From Methylobacterium sp. DB0501 (GTDB lineage Bacteria > Pseudomonadota > Alphaproteobacteria > Rhizobiales > Beijerinckiaceae), in assembly GCF_011043735.1 (NCBI RefSeq), contig NZ_JAAKGV010000009.1, positions 124,001 to 188,000 of the forward strand: a DNA stretch of 64,000 nucleotides. Direction: 5' to 3'. The notes beneath the pieces were generated by a model. It saw only the letters and a program-made list of their open reading frames with translations. It made no database searches and was not told where the DNA came from. Of the stretch, positions 17,527 to 29,317 are shown piece by piece. A program made the translations under genes and the position numbers. The first letter of the stretch is position 1; each line of letters begins with the position of its first letter.

Positions 17527-18587
17527 GCGGCATTCTCCGCATCCGTGCCCTCTGCCGCCTGCCGCGGCTCGGGTTCCGCCTCGCCCTCGTCGCCGTAGCC
17601 CAGCATGTGCAGGGGCTTCGCCCGGATGCCTTGCGTACCGCACCAATGCACCAGGGCGTCCTCCTGGCCGTGGGTGACCCAGACCTCGCCGGCGCCGGTG
17701 TCGCGGATGGTGCGGCACAGGTCGTCCCAGTCCGAGTGGTCGGAGATGACGAGCGGCAATTCCACGCCCTTCTGGCGCGCGCGGGCCCGCACCCGCATCC
17801 AGCCCGAGGCGAAGCCGGTGACGGGATCGGGGAATTTTCGCGACCACAGGTCCTGGATCGCCGAGGGCGGACAGATCACGATCTTGCCGCCGAGCTTCGG
17901 CCGTTCCGCCGCCACGACCTTGACCGTCTCGCCGAGCGGAATGCCCTCGCGGCGGTAGAGGTCGGTCAGCTTCTCCATCGCCCCGTGCAGGTAGATCGGC
18001 TCCGAGAAGCCTTCCTCCCGCAGGAGCGCCATCACCCGTTGCGCCTTGCCCAGCGCGTAGGCGCCGACGATGTGGGTGCGCTCCGGGAACAGCCGCACCG
18101 AGTCGATGAGCTTGCGCACCTCGTCGCGGGCGACCGGATGGCGGAAGACCGGCAGGCCGAAGGTCGCCTCGGTGATGAACACGTCGCAGGGCACCACCTC
18201 GAAGCCGAGGCAGGTCGGGTCGCGGGCGCGCTTGTAATCGCCCGAATTGACGATCCGGCAGCCCCCCCGCTCGATCGCGATCTGCGCCGAGCCGAGGACG
18301 TGGCCGGCGGGGTGGAAGCGCACCGTGACGTCGTTGAGCCGGATCGCCTCGCCGAGCCGCGCCTCCTGTCGGGTCCGGCAGAAATCCTCGCCGTAGCGCA
18401 CCGCCATGATGCGCAGGGTTTCCGGCGTCGCCAGCACCGCGCCGTGCCCGGCCCGGGCGTGGTCGGCATGGCCGTGGGTGATGAGGGCGCGCGGCACCGG
18501 GCGGACCGGATCGATGTGGAAGTCGCCGGGGGGGCAAAAGAGCCCCTCGCGGGTCAGGGTGAGCAGATCGGTCGGGCGCGGCGCCAT
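17523..18587 (-). CDS. Ligase-associated metallo-beta-lactamase-fold DNA exonuclease
   Basis: 354 residues. The metallo-beta-lactamase signature HGHADH (residues 38-43) is followed by the beta-CASP-type region (SGDYKRARDPTC, later DHSDWDDL and THGQED). Members resemble SNM1/Artemis and process DNA ends. First gene of the three-gene unit with the ligase and yjbQ, each overlapping the next by four bases, so translational coupling is likely. ATG is 108 bp from the divergent methyltransferase, and the spacer serves both promoters. Confidence 0.92.
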   Translation of the reverse strand: MAPRPTDLLTLTREGLFCPPGDFHIDPVRPVPRALITHGHADHARAGHGAVLATPETLRIMAVRYGEDFCRTRQEARLGEAIRLNDVTVRFHPAGHVLGSAQIAIERGGCRIVNSGDYKRARDPTCLGFEVVPCDVFITEATFGLPVFRHPVARDEVRKLIDSVRLFPERTHIVGAYALGKAQRVMALLREEGFSEPIYLHGAMEKLTDLYRREGIPLGETVKVVAAERPKLGGKIVICPPSAIQDLWSRKFPDPVTGFASGWMRVRARARQKGVELPLVISDHSDWDDLCRTIRDTGAGEVWVTHGQEDALVHWCGTQGIRAKPLHMLGYGDEGEAEPEPRQAAEGTDAENAA

Positions 18588-18695
18588 TGATCCCCGTCGG
18601 AGGACGCAAAGCCTCTTGAGGGAGGCGGGCCTGCGTATATAGGCGGTCCTCCCGGTCCGTCCTCTCCCCTCCGCCCTCCCCCGGAATCATCCGCG

Positions 18696-19637
18696 ATGCC
18701 CGTCCGCTCTTCCGGCGACCTCCTCGCCGACCGCCGCTACGCCTGGGCCGAGGCGGCATGGGCCGAGGGTGACGCGGGCGCTGCTGCGGACCTCGCGTCC
18801 CAGGTTCTGGACATCGCCCCCGGCTACGGCCCGGCCTGGCTGCTGCTCGGCCGCGCCCGCGCCGCCGATCCGGGCACGCGGGCGGGTGCCGCCGAGGCGT
18901 TCCGGGCGGCGCTCGCCCTCGATCCGGAGGATTCCCTGGGCATCCGCCTTCACCTCTCGGAACTCGGCTTGTGTGCCCCCGGCTTGGGGGATTCCGGCGA
19001 GACGGCCGGGGAGGCGATCTCGCCGGCCTATGTGCGGGCGCTGTTCGACGGCTATGCCGGGCGCTTCGAGCGTCATCTGGTGGAGGGCTTGGGTTATTGC
19101 GGCCCTGCGCTGATCCGCGACGCCCTTCTGCGTCTGCGGGGCCCGGAGGCCCGGTTCGGCCACGTCCTCGATCTCGGCTGCGGCACCGGCCTGATGGCCC
19201 GCGCGCTCGCCGGGCTCGCCGGCACGCTGACCGGCATCGATCTCTCCCCCCGCATGCTGGCCGAGGCGCGCCGCACCGGCCTCTATGCCCGGCTGCACGA
19301 GGGCGACCTGCGGACCGCGCTCGCCGCCGAGCCGCCTTCGCGCGCCGACCTCGCGGTGGCGGCCGACGTGTTCATCTATCTGCGCGAGATCGGCCCGGCG
19401 CTGCGCGAGGTGGCCCGGGTGCTGGGGCCCGGCGGCCTGTTCGCCTTCACGGTCCAGGGCCAGACGGGCGAGCGCGGCGCCGTGCTGGGGGCCGACGGGC
19501 GCTACGCCCACGGCGTCGAAACGGTGCGCGAGGACGCGGCGGCGGCGGGGCTCGCGGTCGCCGTGCTGGAGCCGGCGGAGATCCGGCGGCAGAACGGGGC
19601 GGCCGTGCCGGGGTGGCTGGTGGTGCTGGCGCGGTGA
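18696..19637 (+). CDS. SAM-dependent methyltransferase with N-terminal TPR-like helices
   Basis: 313 residues. Residues 15-90 look like two or three tetratricopeptide-type helical hairpins (AAWAEGDAGAAADLASQVLD, then GAAEAFRAALALDPED). A class I methyltransferase follows, with motif I VLDLGCGTGLMARALA near residue 165, a GIDLSP acidic loop and the post-motif block LGPGGLFAFTVQ. It should transfer a methyl group from SAM to a small molecule or protein; the substrate is unknown. Divergent from the exonuclease-ligase operon. Confidence 0.88.
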   Translation: MPVRSSGDLLADRRYAWAEAAWAEGDAGAAADLASQVLDIAPGYGPAWLLLGRARAADPGTRAGAAEAFRAALALDPEDSLGIRLHLSELGLCAPGLGDSGETAGEAISPAYVRALFDGYAGRFERHLVEGLGYCGPALIRDALLRLRGPEARFGHVLDLGCGTGLMARALAGLAGTLTGIDLSPRMLAEARRTGLYARLHEGDLRTALAAEPPSRADLAVAADVFIYLREIGPALREVARVLGPGGLFAFTVQGQTGERGAVLGADGRYAHGVETVREDAAAAGLAVAVLEPAEIRRQNGAAVPGWLVVLAR

Positions 19638-19680
19638 GCGCCCGGGACGGCCGCTCGACGGTTCCTCTTCCCGCTGCGGC

Positions 19681-19710
19681 ATTCCGGGGCCGCGCAGCGG
19701 AGGCCGGAAT
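19681..19710. repeat. Palindromic intergenic repeat (REP-like), copy 2
   Basis: ATTCCGGGGCCGCGCAGCGG followed by AGGCCGGAAT, the reverse orientation of the copies at 9457 and 62650. It lies just after the methyltransferase stop. Confidence 0.72.
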
Positions 19711-19773
19711 GACCAGGGCGGTGTCAGGACCGGAGGTTGCCGGCGCGACGGCGAGCGCCTCGCGCCGCCGCGC

Positions 19774-20019
19774 TCAGCGCCGCCGCCCCTCCGCGGAGGC
19801 CTCCGACATCAGCCGGCCGAGGCTGCGCTGGTCGAGGCGGGCCGGCGCCGTGCCGGCCTTCTGGGGGGCGATCGTGCCGGTGGTCGGCGGATCGATCGCC
19901 GCCGCGAGGGCCGGGCTCGGCGCCCGGTCCTTCTCGCGAAGGGCGATCCAGTTCGCGGCCGTGGTCAGCGCGGCGATCGCGATGATGATTTTGATTCCAC
20001 CGGTGAGGAGGCGCCACAT
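19774..20019 (-). CDS. Small single-pass membrane protein, unknown function
   Basis: 81 residues from ATG 20019. One hydrophobic segment near the N-terminus (LLTGGIKIIIAIAALTTAAN) would anchor it in the inner membrane. The remaining 55 residues, rich in Pro, Ala and Arg and ending in EASAEGRRR, would face the periplasm or stay as a free tail. The frame stays open upstream, but that part has no coding character. The ribosome site is weak. No family recognised; moderately likely to be real. Confidence 0.45.
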   Translation of the reverse strand: MWRLLTGGIKIIIAIAALTTAANWIALREKDRAPSPALAAAIDPPTTGTIAPQKAGTAPARLDQRSLGRLMSEASAEGRRR

Positions 20020-20501
20020 GACTGGTCGGGACCCGCGATCTCGGTTCAGGGCCGTCGATCCGACCCGCGCCGCCAGTCTTGGGCCACAATGCTTAACGGG
20101 CGGCCCCCGAAGCTCAAGCCGGAGCCGTCCCACAACGGGAGACGACGGACTAGGTCGAACGGCAAGACTGAATGGCAAAATCAAACGGAAGACCGCCGGC
20201 CTCCGGTGAAGTTCTGGTGGGCCATGCGCCAGGGTCGCGGTTCCTGTTCCCCGAACCCGTGACGCTCCTGCGACTGCTCGGCCCACTGAGCCTCACAGGA
20301 ATGGGTTGCAGAGAACTGGTCCGCCCCACCCCGTCGTCGCCGACCTCTTTGCCGCACAGCCCGGATGGGTTCCGGAAGCCTCCGGGCGCGCCGGCATCGA
20401 GGACGGTCCGTGTAGGCCAGACCGGGGCGGCGGGGCAACCGGAATGCGGAGCCGCCGCTTGCGTCTAAACGCGCGCCCCGAGCGATCTTGACCGGACCGC
20501 G
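20020..20501. other. Intergenic stretch without a supported gene
   Basis: About 480 bp with short, low-quality reading frames on both strands, one of which would start at 20172 on the plus strand but lacks coding character. I see no promoter or hairpin I can defend apart from the terminator beginning at 20502. Confidence 0.45.
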
Positions 20502-20532
20502 AAAAACCCGGCGGGCGCGGGGCCCGCCGGGT
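20502..20532 (-). terminator. Rho-independent terminator of the aminotransferase gene
   Basis: Read on the minus strand, an 11-bp perfect stem (ACCCGGCGGGC with GCCCGCCGGGT) and a loop of about five bases lead straight into a T run. It sits 41 bp after the stop of the aminotransferase gene. Confidence 0.88.
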
Positions 20533-20572
20533 CGAATCAGGGTCCCGGGCCGCCCCGATCGGCCGTCCGGAT

Positions 20573-24186
<3,614 letters not shown>

Positions 24187-24248
24187 GACCCTCTCCCGCC
24201 ACCGCACCCGCACGGCCGATGGCGCGGGTCGCTGCAGTGCCGGGCCGC

Positions 24249-24274
24249 AACGGAGACGTGTGGAAAATGGTTCC
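24249..24274 (-). promoter_or_regulatory. EcfG (general stress response) promoter, exact consensus
   Basis: On the minus strand GGAAC (24274-24270) is followed by 17 bases and CGTT (24252-24249), the alphaproteobacterial sigma-EcfG consensus. It lies 63 bp upstream of the RERG-repeat protein start. Confidence 0.72.
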
Positions 24275-24314
24275 GCGCCATCGCCCGGCCCGGAAGGGGC
24301 CGGGCGGGCCGTCG

Positions 24315-25394
24315 TCAGCCGATCGCCTCCGCCACCGCGAGCCCGCAGGCCGCCGTGTCGGCGTTGCCGCCGAGGTCGCGGGTGCGCAGGGTGCGCTCGG
24401 CCAGCACCCGCTCGATGCCGGCGACGATCTCGGCCGCGGCGTCCTTCTCGCCCAGATGCTCCAGCATCATCGCGCCGGACCAGATCTGGCCGATCGGGTT
24501 GGCGATGCCCTGGCCGGCGATGTCCGGCGCCGAGCCGTGGACCGGCTCGAACAGCGACGGAAAATCGCGGTCCGGGTTGATGTTGCCCGACGGTGCGATG
24601 CCGATCGTGCCGGTGCAGGCGGGGCCGAGATCCGACAGGATGTCGCCGAAGAGGTTGGAGGCCACCACCACGTCGAACCAGTCCGGATGCAGCACGAAGT
24701 GGGCGGTCAGGATGTCGATGTGGTACTTGTCCCAGGCGACGTCGGGGTAGTGGCGCGCCATCTCCTGCACCCGCTCGTCCCAGTACGGCATGGTGATCGA
24801 GATGCCGTTCGACTTGGTAGCCGAGGTCAGGTGCTTCTTGGGCCGGGAACTTGCCAGCTCGAAGGCGAATTTCAGCACCCGGTCGGTGCCGCGGCGGGTG
24901 AAGACCGATTCCTGCACGGCGAATTCGCGGTCGGTGCCCTGGAACATCCGGCCGCCGACCGAGGAATACTCGCCCTCGGTGTTCTCGCGCACGACCCAGA
25001 AATCGATGTCGCCGGGCTTGCGGCCGGCCAGCGGGCTCGGCACGCCGGGCATCAGCCGCACCGGGCGCAGGTTGATGTACTGGTCGAACTCGCGCCGGAA
25101 CAGGATCAGCGAGTTCCACAGCGAGACGTGGTCCGGGATCTTCTCCGGCCAGCCGACGGCGCCGAAGAAGATCGCGTCGTGGCCGCCGATCTGCGCCTTC
25201 CAGTCCTCCGGCATCATGCGGCCGTGCTTGGCGTAGTAGTCGTAGGACGAGAAGTCGAACCAGTCCTGCTGCAGCGTGAAGCCGTGGCGCTTGGCCGCCT
25301 GCTCCAGCACGCGCACGCCCTCCGGCACCGTCTCCTTGCCGATGCCGTCCCCGGGGATCACGGCGATACGATAGGTCCGCTTGGCTGACGGCAT
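24315..25394 (-). CDS. Tartrate dehydrogenase / D-malate dehydrogenase family enzyme
   Basis: 359 residues. ATG 25394 is chosen because AGGAGG stands 8 bp upstream; the ATG at 25400 would be only two bases from it. A beta-decarboxylating dehydrogenase: RIAVIPGDGIGKE at the start, INLRPVRLMPG (substrate arginines), VVRENTEGEY, catalytic Lys/Asp in TSATKSNGISI and ASNLFGDILSDLG, and NAD-site EPVHGSAPDIAGQGIANP. The sequence around FWVVRENTEGEYS fits tartrate/D-malate rather than isopropylmalate dehydrogenases. It oxidises and decarboxylates such hydroxyacids with NAD and a divalent metal. Exact substrate not readable. Confidence 0.9.
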   Translation of the reverse strand: MPSAKRTYRIAVIPGDGIGKETVPEGVRVLEQAAKRHGFTLQQDWFDFSSYDYYAKHGRMMPEDWKAQIGGHDAIFFGAVGWPEKIPDHVSLWNSLILFRREFDQYINLRPVRLMPGVPSPLAGRKPGDIDFWVVRENTEGEYSSVGGRMFQGTDREFAVQESVFTRRGTDRVLKFAFELASSRPKKHLTSATKSNGISITMPYWDERVQEMARHYPDVAWDKYHIDILTAHFVLHPDWFDVVVASNLFGDILSDLGPACTGTIGIAPSGNINPDRDFPSLFEPVHGSAPDIAGQGIANPIGQIWSGAMMLEHLGEKDAAAEIVAGIERVLAERTLRTRDLGGNADTAACGLAVAEAIG

Positions 25395-25457
25395 GGGCAT
25401 CTCCTCCTGTTATGGTCTCCCGCCGTCGCGCATCGCGCGGGCTCGGTCAATCGCCGT

Positions 25458-27278
25458 TCACGCCACCTCTCCGACGCTCGCCCTGCGCTGGCGGTCGAGC
25501 TCGTCGCTGTAGCGCTTGAGGGTGTGCTTCTCGGTGAGGATGCCGATCACCCGGGCGGCCTCGCGGCTCTCGACCACCGCCAGAGCCTCGCTCTCGGCCT
25601 TGTCGAACAAGGCGACCGCCTCCTTGGCGTTCATCTGCGGCAGCAGCATCTGGTCGCGGTAGCGCAGCAGGTCGGCGACCTTCGTCTCCGCCGCCTTGTC
25701 GTCGATGGGGGCGGCATGCGCCTCGGCCACCAGCACGATGCCGGCATAGAGCCCGGCCTCGTCGACCGCGACGACCTGGGTGCCGGAGCCGAGCGGGAAG
25801 GCGCGCCGGAACGCCGCCAGCGTCGTGTCGGTCCGCACGGTGCGCACCTCCCGGCGCATCAATTGGCCGACGGTGAGGCTGCGGATCCAGCCGACGTCGT
25901 GGGCACTGCGGATCGATTCGCCGCGCAGGTGGAAGCGCCAGGTCGCGAAGGAGTAGCCGAAGGTCTTGCGCACCGTGAGCGAGGAGGCGATCACCGCCAC
26001 CAGCACCAGGCCGGCGATGGGAAAGTCGCCCGTCACCTCCAGCGCCAGGAAAGTCATGGTCATCGGCCCGCCGATCACCGCGACGGCGAGCGCGCTCATC
26101 CCCACCACCGCGTAGGTCGCCGGCGGCAGCACCATGGCGACGAGGGGCGGGGCCAGCATCACGAAGACCTTGCCGGCGAGCGCGCCGAGGAACAGCGAGG
26201 CGAAGAACAGCCCGCCGCGAAACCCCGTGCCGATCGAGATCGCCGAGGCCAGCGCCTTGGCGAGGAACAGCACGATCAGCGCCCCGGCGCCGACGCTCGC
26301 GCCGTCCTCGGTCAGGTTGAGGTGCAGCGCCCCGTGCCCGGCCGAGAGCACCTGCGGCGTCGCCACGAGGGCCAGCACCCCGACCGCCAGGCCGCCGAGG
26401 GCCGGCCGGGCGAGCGGGGGCAGCTTCGTGCGGCGCACCCCCTCCTCCACCAGGGTGACGCCCTGCATGATCAGGATGCCGAGCCCGGCGCAGATCAGCC
26501 CCAGGCCCAGCGTCGGCAGGTAGTCGGCCGGGCCGACCGGCGGGGTGGCGCCCAGGGTGATGACCGCCTGGTGCCCGAGGATCGCCCGCGACACGAAGGC
26601 GCCGGCGAGCGCCGCGGTGACGACCGGCGTCAGCGATCCGATCGCGTAGGTGCCGATGATCAGCTCGAAGGCGTAGAACGCCCCCGTCAGCGGCGCCGCG
26701 AAGGCCGCCGCGATGGCGGCGGCGGCAGCGCATCCGACCAGGATCCGCATGTCGGCGCGGCGCAGCTCGAAGCTCAGGCCGAGCCGCGAGGCGACCCCGG
26801 CGGAGATCTGGGTGTAGCCGGCCTCGAGCCCGACCGAGGCGCCGCAGCCGTTCGAGATCAGGTTGTGCACGGCCACCAGCACCGAATCCCGCAACGACAG
26901 CCGGCCGCCATGGAGCGCGTTCGCCTCGATCGGGTCGATCACCGGGCGGCCCGGTGCCCGTCGCCACCGCGCCCCGAGCCAGATCACGAGGCCCAGCACC
27001 GCGCCGCCGAGAGCCGGCACGCCAAGCGCCACGAGCGGCGGCACGTGCGGGGTCGCGCTCAAGCGCTCGTCGAGCTCGAGGCCGAACAGGAGTTCGTGCG
27101 CTTCTTGCGCCGCCCAGCCCATGACGCTGACCAACGCTCCCGACACGCAGCCGACCAGGGCGGCGAGGAGGATCAGGCCGATCTCGCCGCTGCGCACCCA
27201 GGTGCGCAAGGTACTCGGCGCCAGCACGAGGGCGCTCTCCGTGAGGAAGCGGCGGGCCTTCTCGGGCTTCGGCGTCAT
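25458..27278 (-). CDS. ClC-type chloride channel/antiporter with C-terminal CBS domains
   Basis: 606 residues, start at 27278 from the first ATG before the membrane part; an upstream extension would be Pro/Arg-rich without homology. About ten or more hydrophobic segments span residues 25-440. The gating-glutamate region reads GCGASVGLEAGYTQ, where a typical antiporter has GREGP, and a later motif is GTGFRGGLFFAS. The C-terminal 150 residues hold two CBS-like parts (TVGQLMRREVRTVRTDTTLA, and LLPQMNAKEAVALFDKAESE) that could bind adenine nucleotides and gate transport. Chloride selectivity and channel versus antiport mode are inferred. Confidence 0.88.
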   Translation of the reverse strand: MTPKPEKARRFLTESALVLAPSTLRTWVRSGEIGLILLAALVGCVSGALVSVMGWAAQEAHELLFGLELDERLSATPHVPPLVALGVPALGGAVLGLVIWLGARWRRAPGRPVIDPIEANALHGGRLSLRDSVLVAVHNLISNGCGASVGLEAGYTQISAGVASRLGLSFELRRADMRILVGCAAAAAIAAAFAAPLTGAFYAFELIIGTYAIGSLTPVVTAALAGAFVSRAILGHQAVITLGATPPVGPADYLPTLGLGLICAGLGILIMQGVTLVEEGVRRTKLPPLARPALGGLAVGVLALVATPQVLSAGHGALHLNLTEDGASVGAGALIVLFLAKALASAISIGTGFRGGLFFASLFLGALAGKVFVMLAPPLVAMVLPPATYAVVGMSALAVAVIGGPMTMTFLALEVTGDFPIAGLVLVAVIASSLTVRKTFGYSFATWRFHLRGESIRSAHDVGWIRSLTVGQLMRREVRTVRTDTTLAAFRRAFPLGSGTQVVAVDEAGLYAGIVLVAEAHAAPIDDKAAETKVADLLRYRDQMLLPQMNAKEAVALFDKAESEALAVVESREAARVIGILTEKHTLKRYSDELDRQRRASVGEVA

Positions 27279-27449
27279 CGGACCGTCGGGGCAAGCGGGC
27301 GGGGTCTGGCTGGCGTCCCGGGGGTTTAGGGCGCCGGACCCGGCCGGTCGACCGGGATCGCGTCGGCAGCCGGCGCACTTTTCCCGCCCGAGCCCCCGAT
27401 CGGCGCTTGCCACGGCGCCCGGGCCGGACTACACAGCCCCCCGTCGCGA

Positions 27450-27526
27450 GCCGCCATAGCTCAGTTGGTTAGAGCGCTAGATTGTGGATCTAGAGGTCCC
27501 CCGTTCGAGCCGGGGTGGCGGTACCA
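27450..27526 (+). tRNA. tRNA-His (GTG anticodon)
   Basis: 77-nt cloverleaf with encoded CCA. The acceptor stem GCCGCCA pairs with TGGCGGT (one G-T pair), the D arm holds AGCTCAGTTGGTTAGAGC, the anticodon stem-loop is CTAGA-TTGTGGA-TCTAG with anticodon GTG, and the T arm contains CCCCCGTTCGAGCCGGGG. The discriminator base is A73 and no extra G-1 is encoded. That is the pattern known from a large alphaproteobacterial group, where HisRS does not need G-1:C73. Confidence 0.95.
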
Positions 27527-27540
27527 CGCACCAGATGGAT

Positions 27541-27623
27541 GACCTCCCGGGCGCCCAAGCCCAGGTCGAGAGGGTCGATCCGAAAATTCCTTTCAAATTT
27601 GTTAAAGCGTTGGCCGGGAGGTC
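27541..27623. repeat. Spaced inverted repeat after tRNA-His
   Basis: GACCTCCCGG (27541-27550) and its exact complement CCGGGAGGTC (27614-27623) enclose 63 bp of lower-GC DNA between the tRNA and the next small gene. It could fold into a long-armed transcript structure or mark the ends of a small lost insertion. Confidence 0.4.
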
Positions 27624-27659
27624 TGTGCACATCTTTCCCCAGAACAAGGGGAGGACGGT

Positions 27660-27953
27660 GTGCAACGCTACTTCTTCGATCTGAGCGCCGGGGCCTGGCA
27701 GTGCCGGGACGATATCGGTCTCATTCTCTGCAGCCAGGACGAGATCCGCAACGAGGCGACCCGGACGGCGATCGAGTTCGCCGGGGCCGGCCTGCCCGGT
27801 GCCGACCTCTCCGACCTGAAGGTCCGGGTCCGCGACCGGGCCGGCGAGCCGGTCATGACCGTGAGCCTCGCCCTCACCGTGCGCGGACCGGAGGAGCCGG
27901 TGCGGCTCGGCCTCGCGCGGCCCGCCCGTCCGCGGATGGTCCGGGCGGCCTGA
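27660..27953 (+). CDS. DUF6894-type small protein
   Basis: 97 residues, GTG start with AGGGGAGGA upstream. The opening RYFFDLSAGAWQCRDDIGLI matches the common N-terminus of DUF6894 proteins (RYFFDL, then a D-x-G/E block), which occur in many copies in Methylobacterium and Bradyrhizobium. No catalytic residues or membrane segment. Function unknown; such proteins are probably cytoplasmic. Confidence 0.8.
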   Translation: MQRYFFDLSAGAWQCRDDIGLILCSQDEIRNEATRTAIEFAGAGLPGADLSDLKVRVRDRAGEPVMTVSLALTVRGPEEPVRLGLARPARPRMVRAA

Positions 27954-27969
27954 CGATCGGATCCCTTGA

Positions 27970-28404
27970 TCAAGTCCATGGGCCGGCCGTGATCCGACGG
28001 CCGGCCAAGGGGCGGCCGGACAAGACGCGGGCAGCCAGGAAGTGGGCGGCCGTCCGGCCGACGATGCGCGCGGCGCACAGGCCCGCGAGCGCCCCGGCGG
28101 CGCTCGCCACGACATCGATCCCTTGCGCGGTCCGGCCCGGGACCCGGATCTGCCCGATCTCGAGGACGGCCGCGAGCACGCCGAGGGCGAGGCCGAGCCG
28201 CCAAGCCGGCGCACGATGGAAGCCGATGCCGAGGAGGAGAGCCGTACCGGCATAGGCGACGAGGTGCTCGACCTGGCCGGCGGCGCCGGTGCGGGTCTCC
28301 CAGTCCTTCGGGATCCACGACAGCCAGACCAGCACCGGCAGGCAGGCGAGGCCCGCACCCCGTGCGATGCGTCGCAGGCCGGTCCGCGCGAACGCCGCGA
28401 TCAT
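27970..28404 (-). CDS. VanZ-like membrane protein
   Basis: 144 residues with four hydrophobic segments: LACLPVLVWLSWIP, HLVAYAGTALLLGIGF, LGLALGVLAAVLEIGQI and VVASAAGALAGLCAA. The VanZ-family pattern is visible: D/K-x-x-H-x-x-AY (QVEHLVAYAGTALLLG), E-x-x-Q (LEIGQIRVPGR) and D-x-x-x-N/S (GIDVVASAAGALAG). VanZ was named for teicoplanin tolerance, but most homologues have no known role. GGGGGGA lies 7 bp before the ATG. Confidence 0.75.
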   Translation of the reverse strand: MIAAFARTGLRRIARGAGLACLPVLVWLSWIPKDWETRTGAAGQVEHLVAYAGTALLLGIGFHRAPAWRLGLALGVLAAVLEIGQIRVPGRTAQGIDVVASAAGALAGLCAARIVGRTAAHFLAARVLSGRPLAGRRITAGPWT

Positions 28405-28607
28405 GCCGTGTCCCCCCGTCGAGATCGGGCGTCCGCGACGCCCCGCCCGATCCTCCCCGGAGGATGACGACCGGACAATCGCGCCGTCCGGTGGGGGCGG
28501 CCCGACGGAGCTACGCCGATGGTGCGAGGTGGACCACGCCCGGCGGGTCAGGTCGGGCGGAACGATCCGGTCCCCGGTGCGATACCGGGGAGATCCGGAG
28601 GCGCCCG

Positions 28608-28832
28608 ATGACCGATCCCACCGAGACGCCCGTCTCCTCGCCTGAGCCCCTTGCCGATTCCTCTGCCGAGCCCCTTGCCGACGAGGAGGCCTTCCACATC
28701 CCGGACGACATCGCCCTGGCCCTGATCGAGTTCGCGGCGGTGGAGCAGCGCTCCCGCGGCGAGGCGATCTGCCTCATCCTGCGCGAATACCTGCGGGCGA
28801 AGGGTTATCTCCGGGGATCGGGTCCGGCCTGA
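28608..28832 (+). CDS. Small protein with possible ribbon-helix-helix fold
   Basis: 74 residues; GGAGG about 6 bp before ATG 28608 supports the start. After an acidic 30-residue leader with a repeated EPLAD, residues 30-70 (FHIPDDIALALIEFAAVEQR, then GEAICLILREYLRAKG) have the strand-helix-helix spacing of small RHH DNA-binding proteins. A DNA-binding or antitoxin-like role is possible, but no toxin gene is next to it. Unknown otherwise. Confidence 0.6.
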   Translation: MTDPTETPVSSPEPLADSSAEPLADEEAFHIPDDIALALIEFAAVEQRSRGEAICLILREYLRAKGYLRGSGPA

Positions 28833-28934
28833 GGCCTCGGCCGGGCGCTGTCCGGCCCTTCCGCGGCCGGGCAGCGCTTCGTGTCATGGCGACGCCGTTC
28901 GCCGCGAGCCGGGGCCCGCCTCGTCGCCGCAGGC

Positions 28935-29123
28935 TCAGAGCGCGCCGCGCAACTGGATCTCCAGGCGCCCGACATCCTCCGTCAGCCGCTCGACGACGCG
29001 CCGCGCCTCGTGGCTGTCGGGGCAATCGCGCAGGGCGCTGGATGCCGCCGCCAGGGACTCGCGCTTGGCCTGCAACGCGAAGGCGATCTGCGCCCGCGCC
29101 ATCTCGGGTGTCCTGTCCGCCAT
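28935..29123 (-). CDS. Small helical protein, unknown function
   Basis: 62 residues from ATG 29123, preceded by GAGGAGGGGAGAG, a very strong ribosome site. Composition suggests two amphipathic helices (ARAQIAFALQAKRESLAAAS, then EARRVVERLTEDVGRLEIQL), possibly a coiled-coil hairpin. No family recognised. Confidence 0.6.
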   Translation of the reverse strand: MADRTPEMARAQIAFALQAKRESLAAASSALRDCPDSHEARRVVERLTEDVGRLEIQLRGAL

Positions 29124-29259
29124 CTCTCCCCTCCTCGTCATCCTGGGCACCAAAGCGGCGCCCGAAAAAGATACCGACCCAACGCGCGGGCGCTGTCCGG
29201 GTGCAACGGTCCCCGCCGCTGCGACATTCGGACATGAGGCCGGCCCCGGAAAGACGAAC

Positions 29260-29290
29260 GGCGCGGGCCCCCTGCAGGGGAGACCGCGCC
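29260..29290 (-). terminator. Possible terminator after the small exported protein gene
   Basis: GGCGCGG and CCGCGCC arms with an inner CCCC/GGGG pairing form a hairpin 28 bp beyond the stop at 29318. On the minus strand it is followed by a mixed pyrimidine stretch (GTTCGTCTTTCC), not a clean T run. Confidence 0.35.
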
Positions 29291-29317
29291 GCGGAACCGT
29301 GCTGCCGTGTGCCGGCG

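Noticed and set aside
20172..20468. 98-residue plus-strand frame
   Set aside because: No ribosome site, no coding-type third-position bias and Pro/Ser/Gly-rich translation; left as intergenic.
27279..27449. Fluoride riboswitch before the ClC gene
   Set aside because: No fluoride-riboswitch core could be found in the leader, and the protein is a CBS-type ClC rather than the fluoride-specific form.
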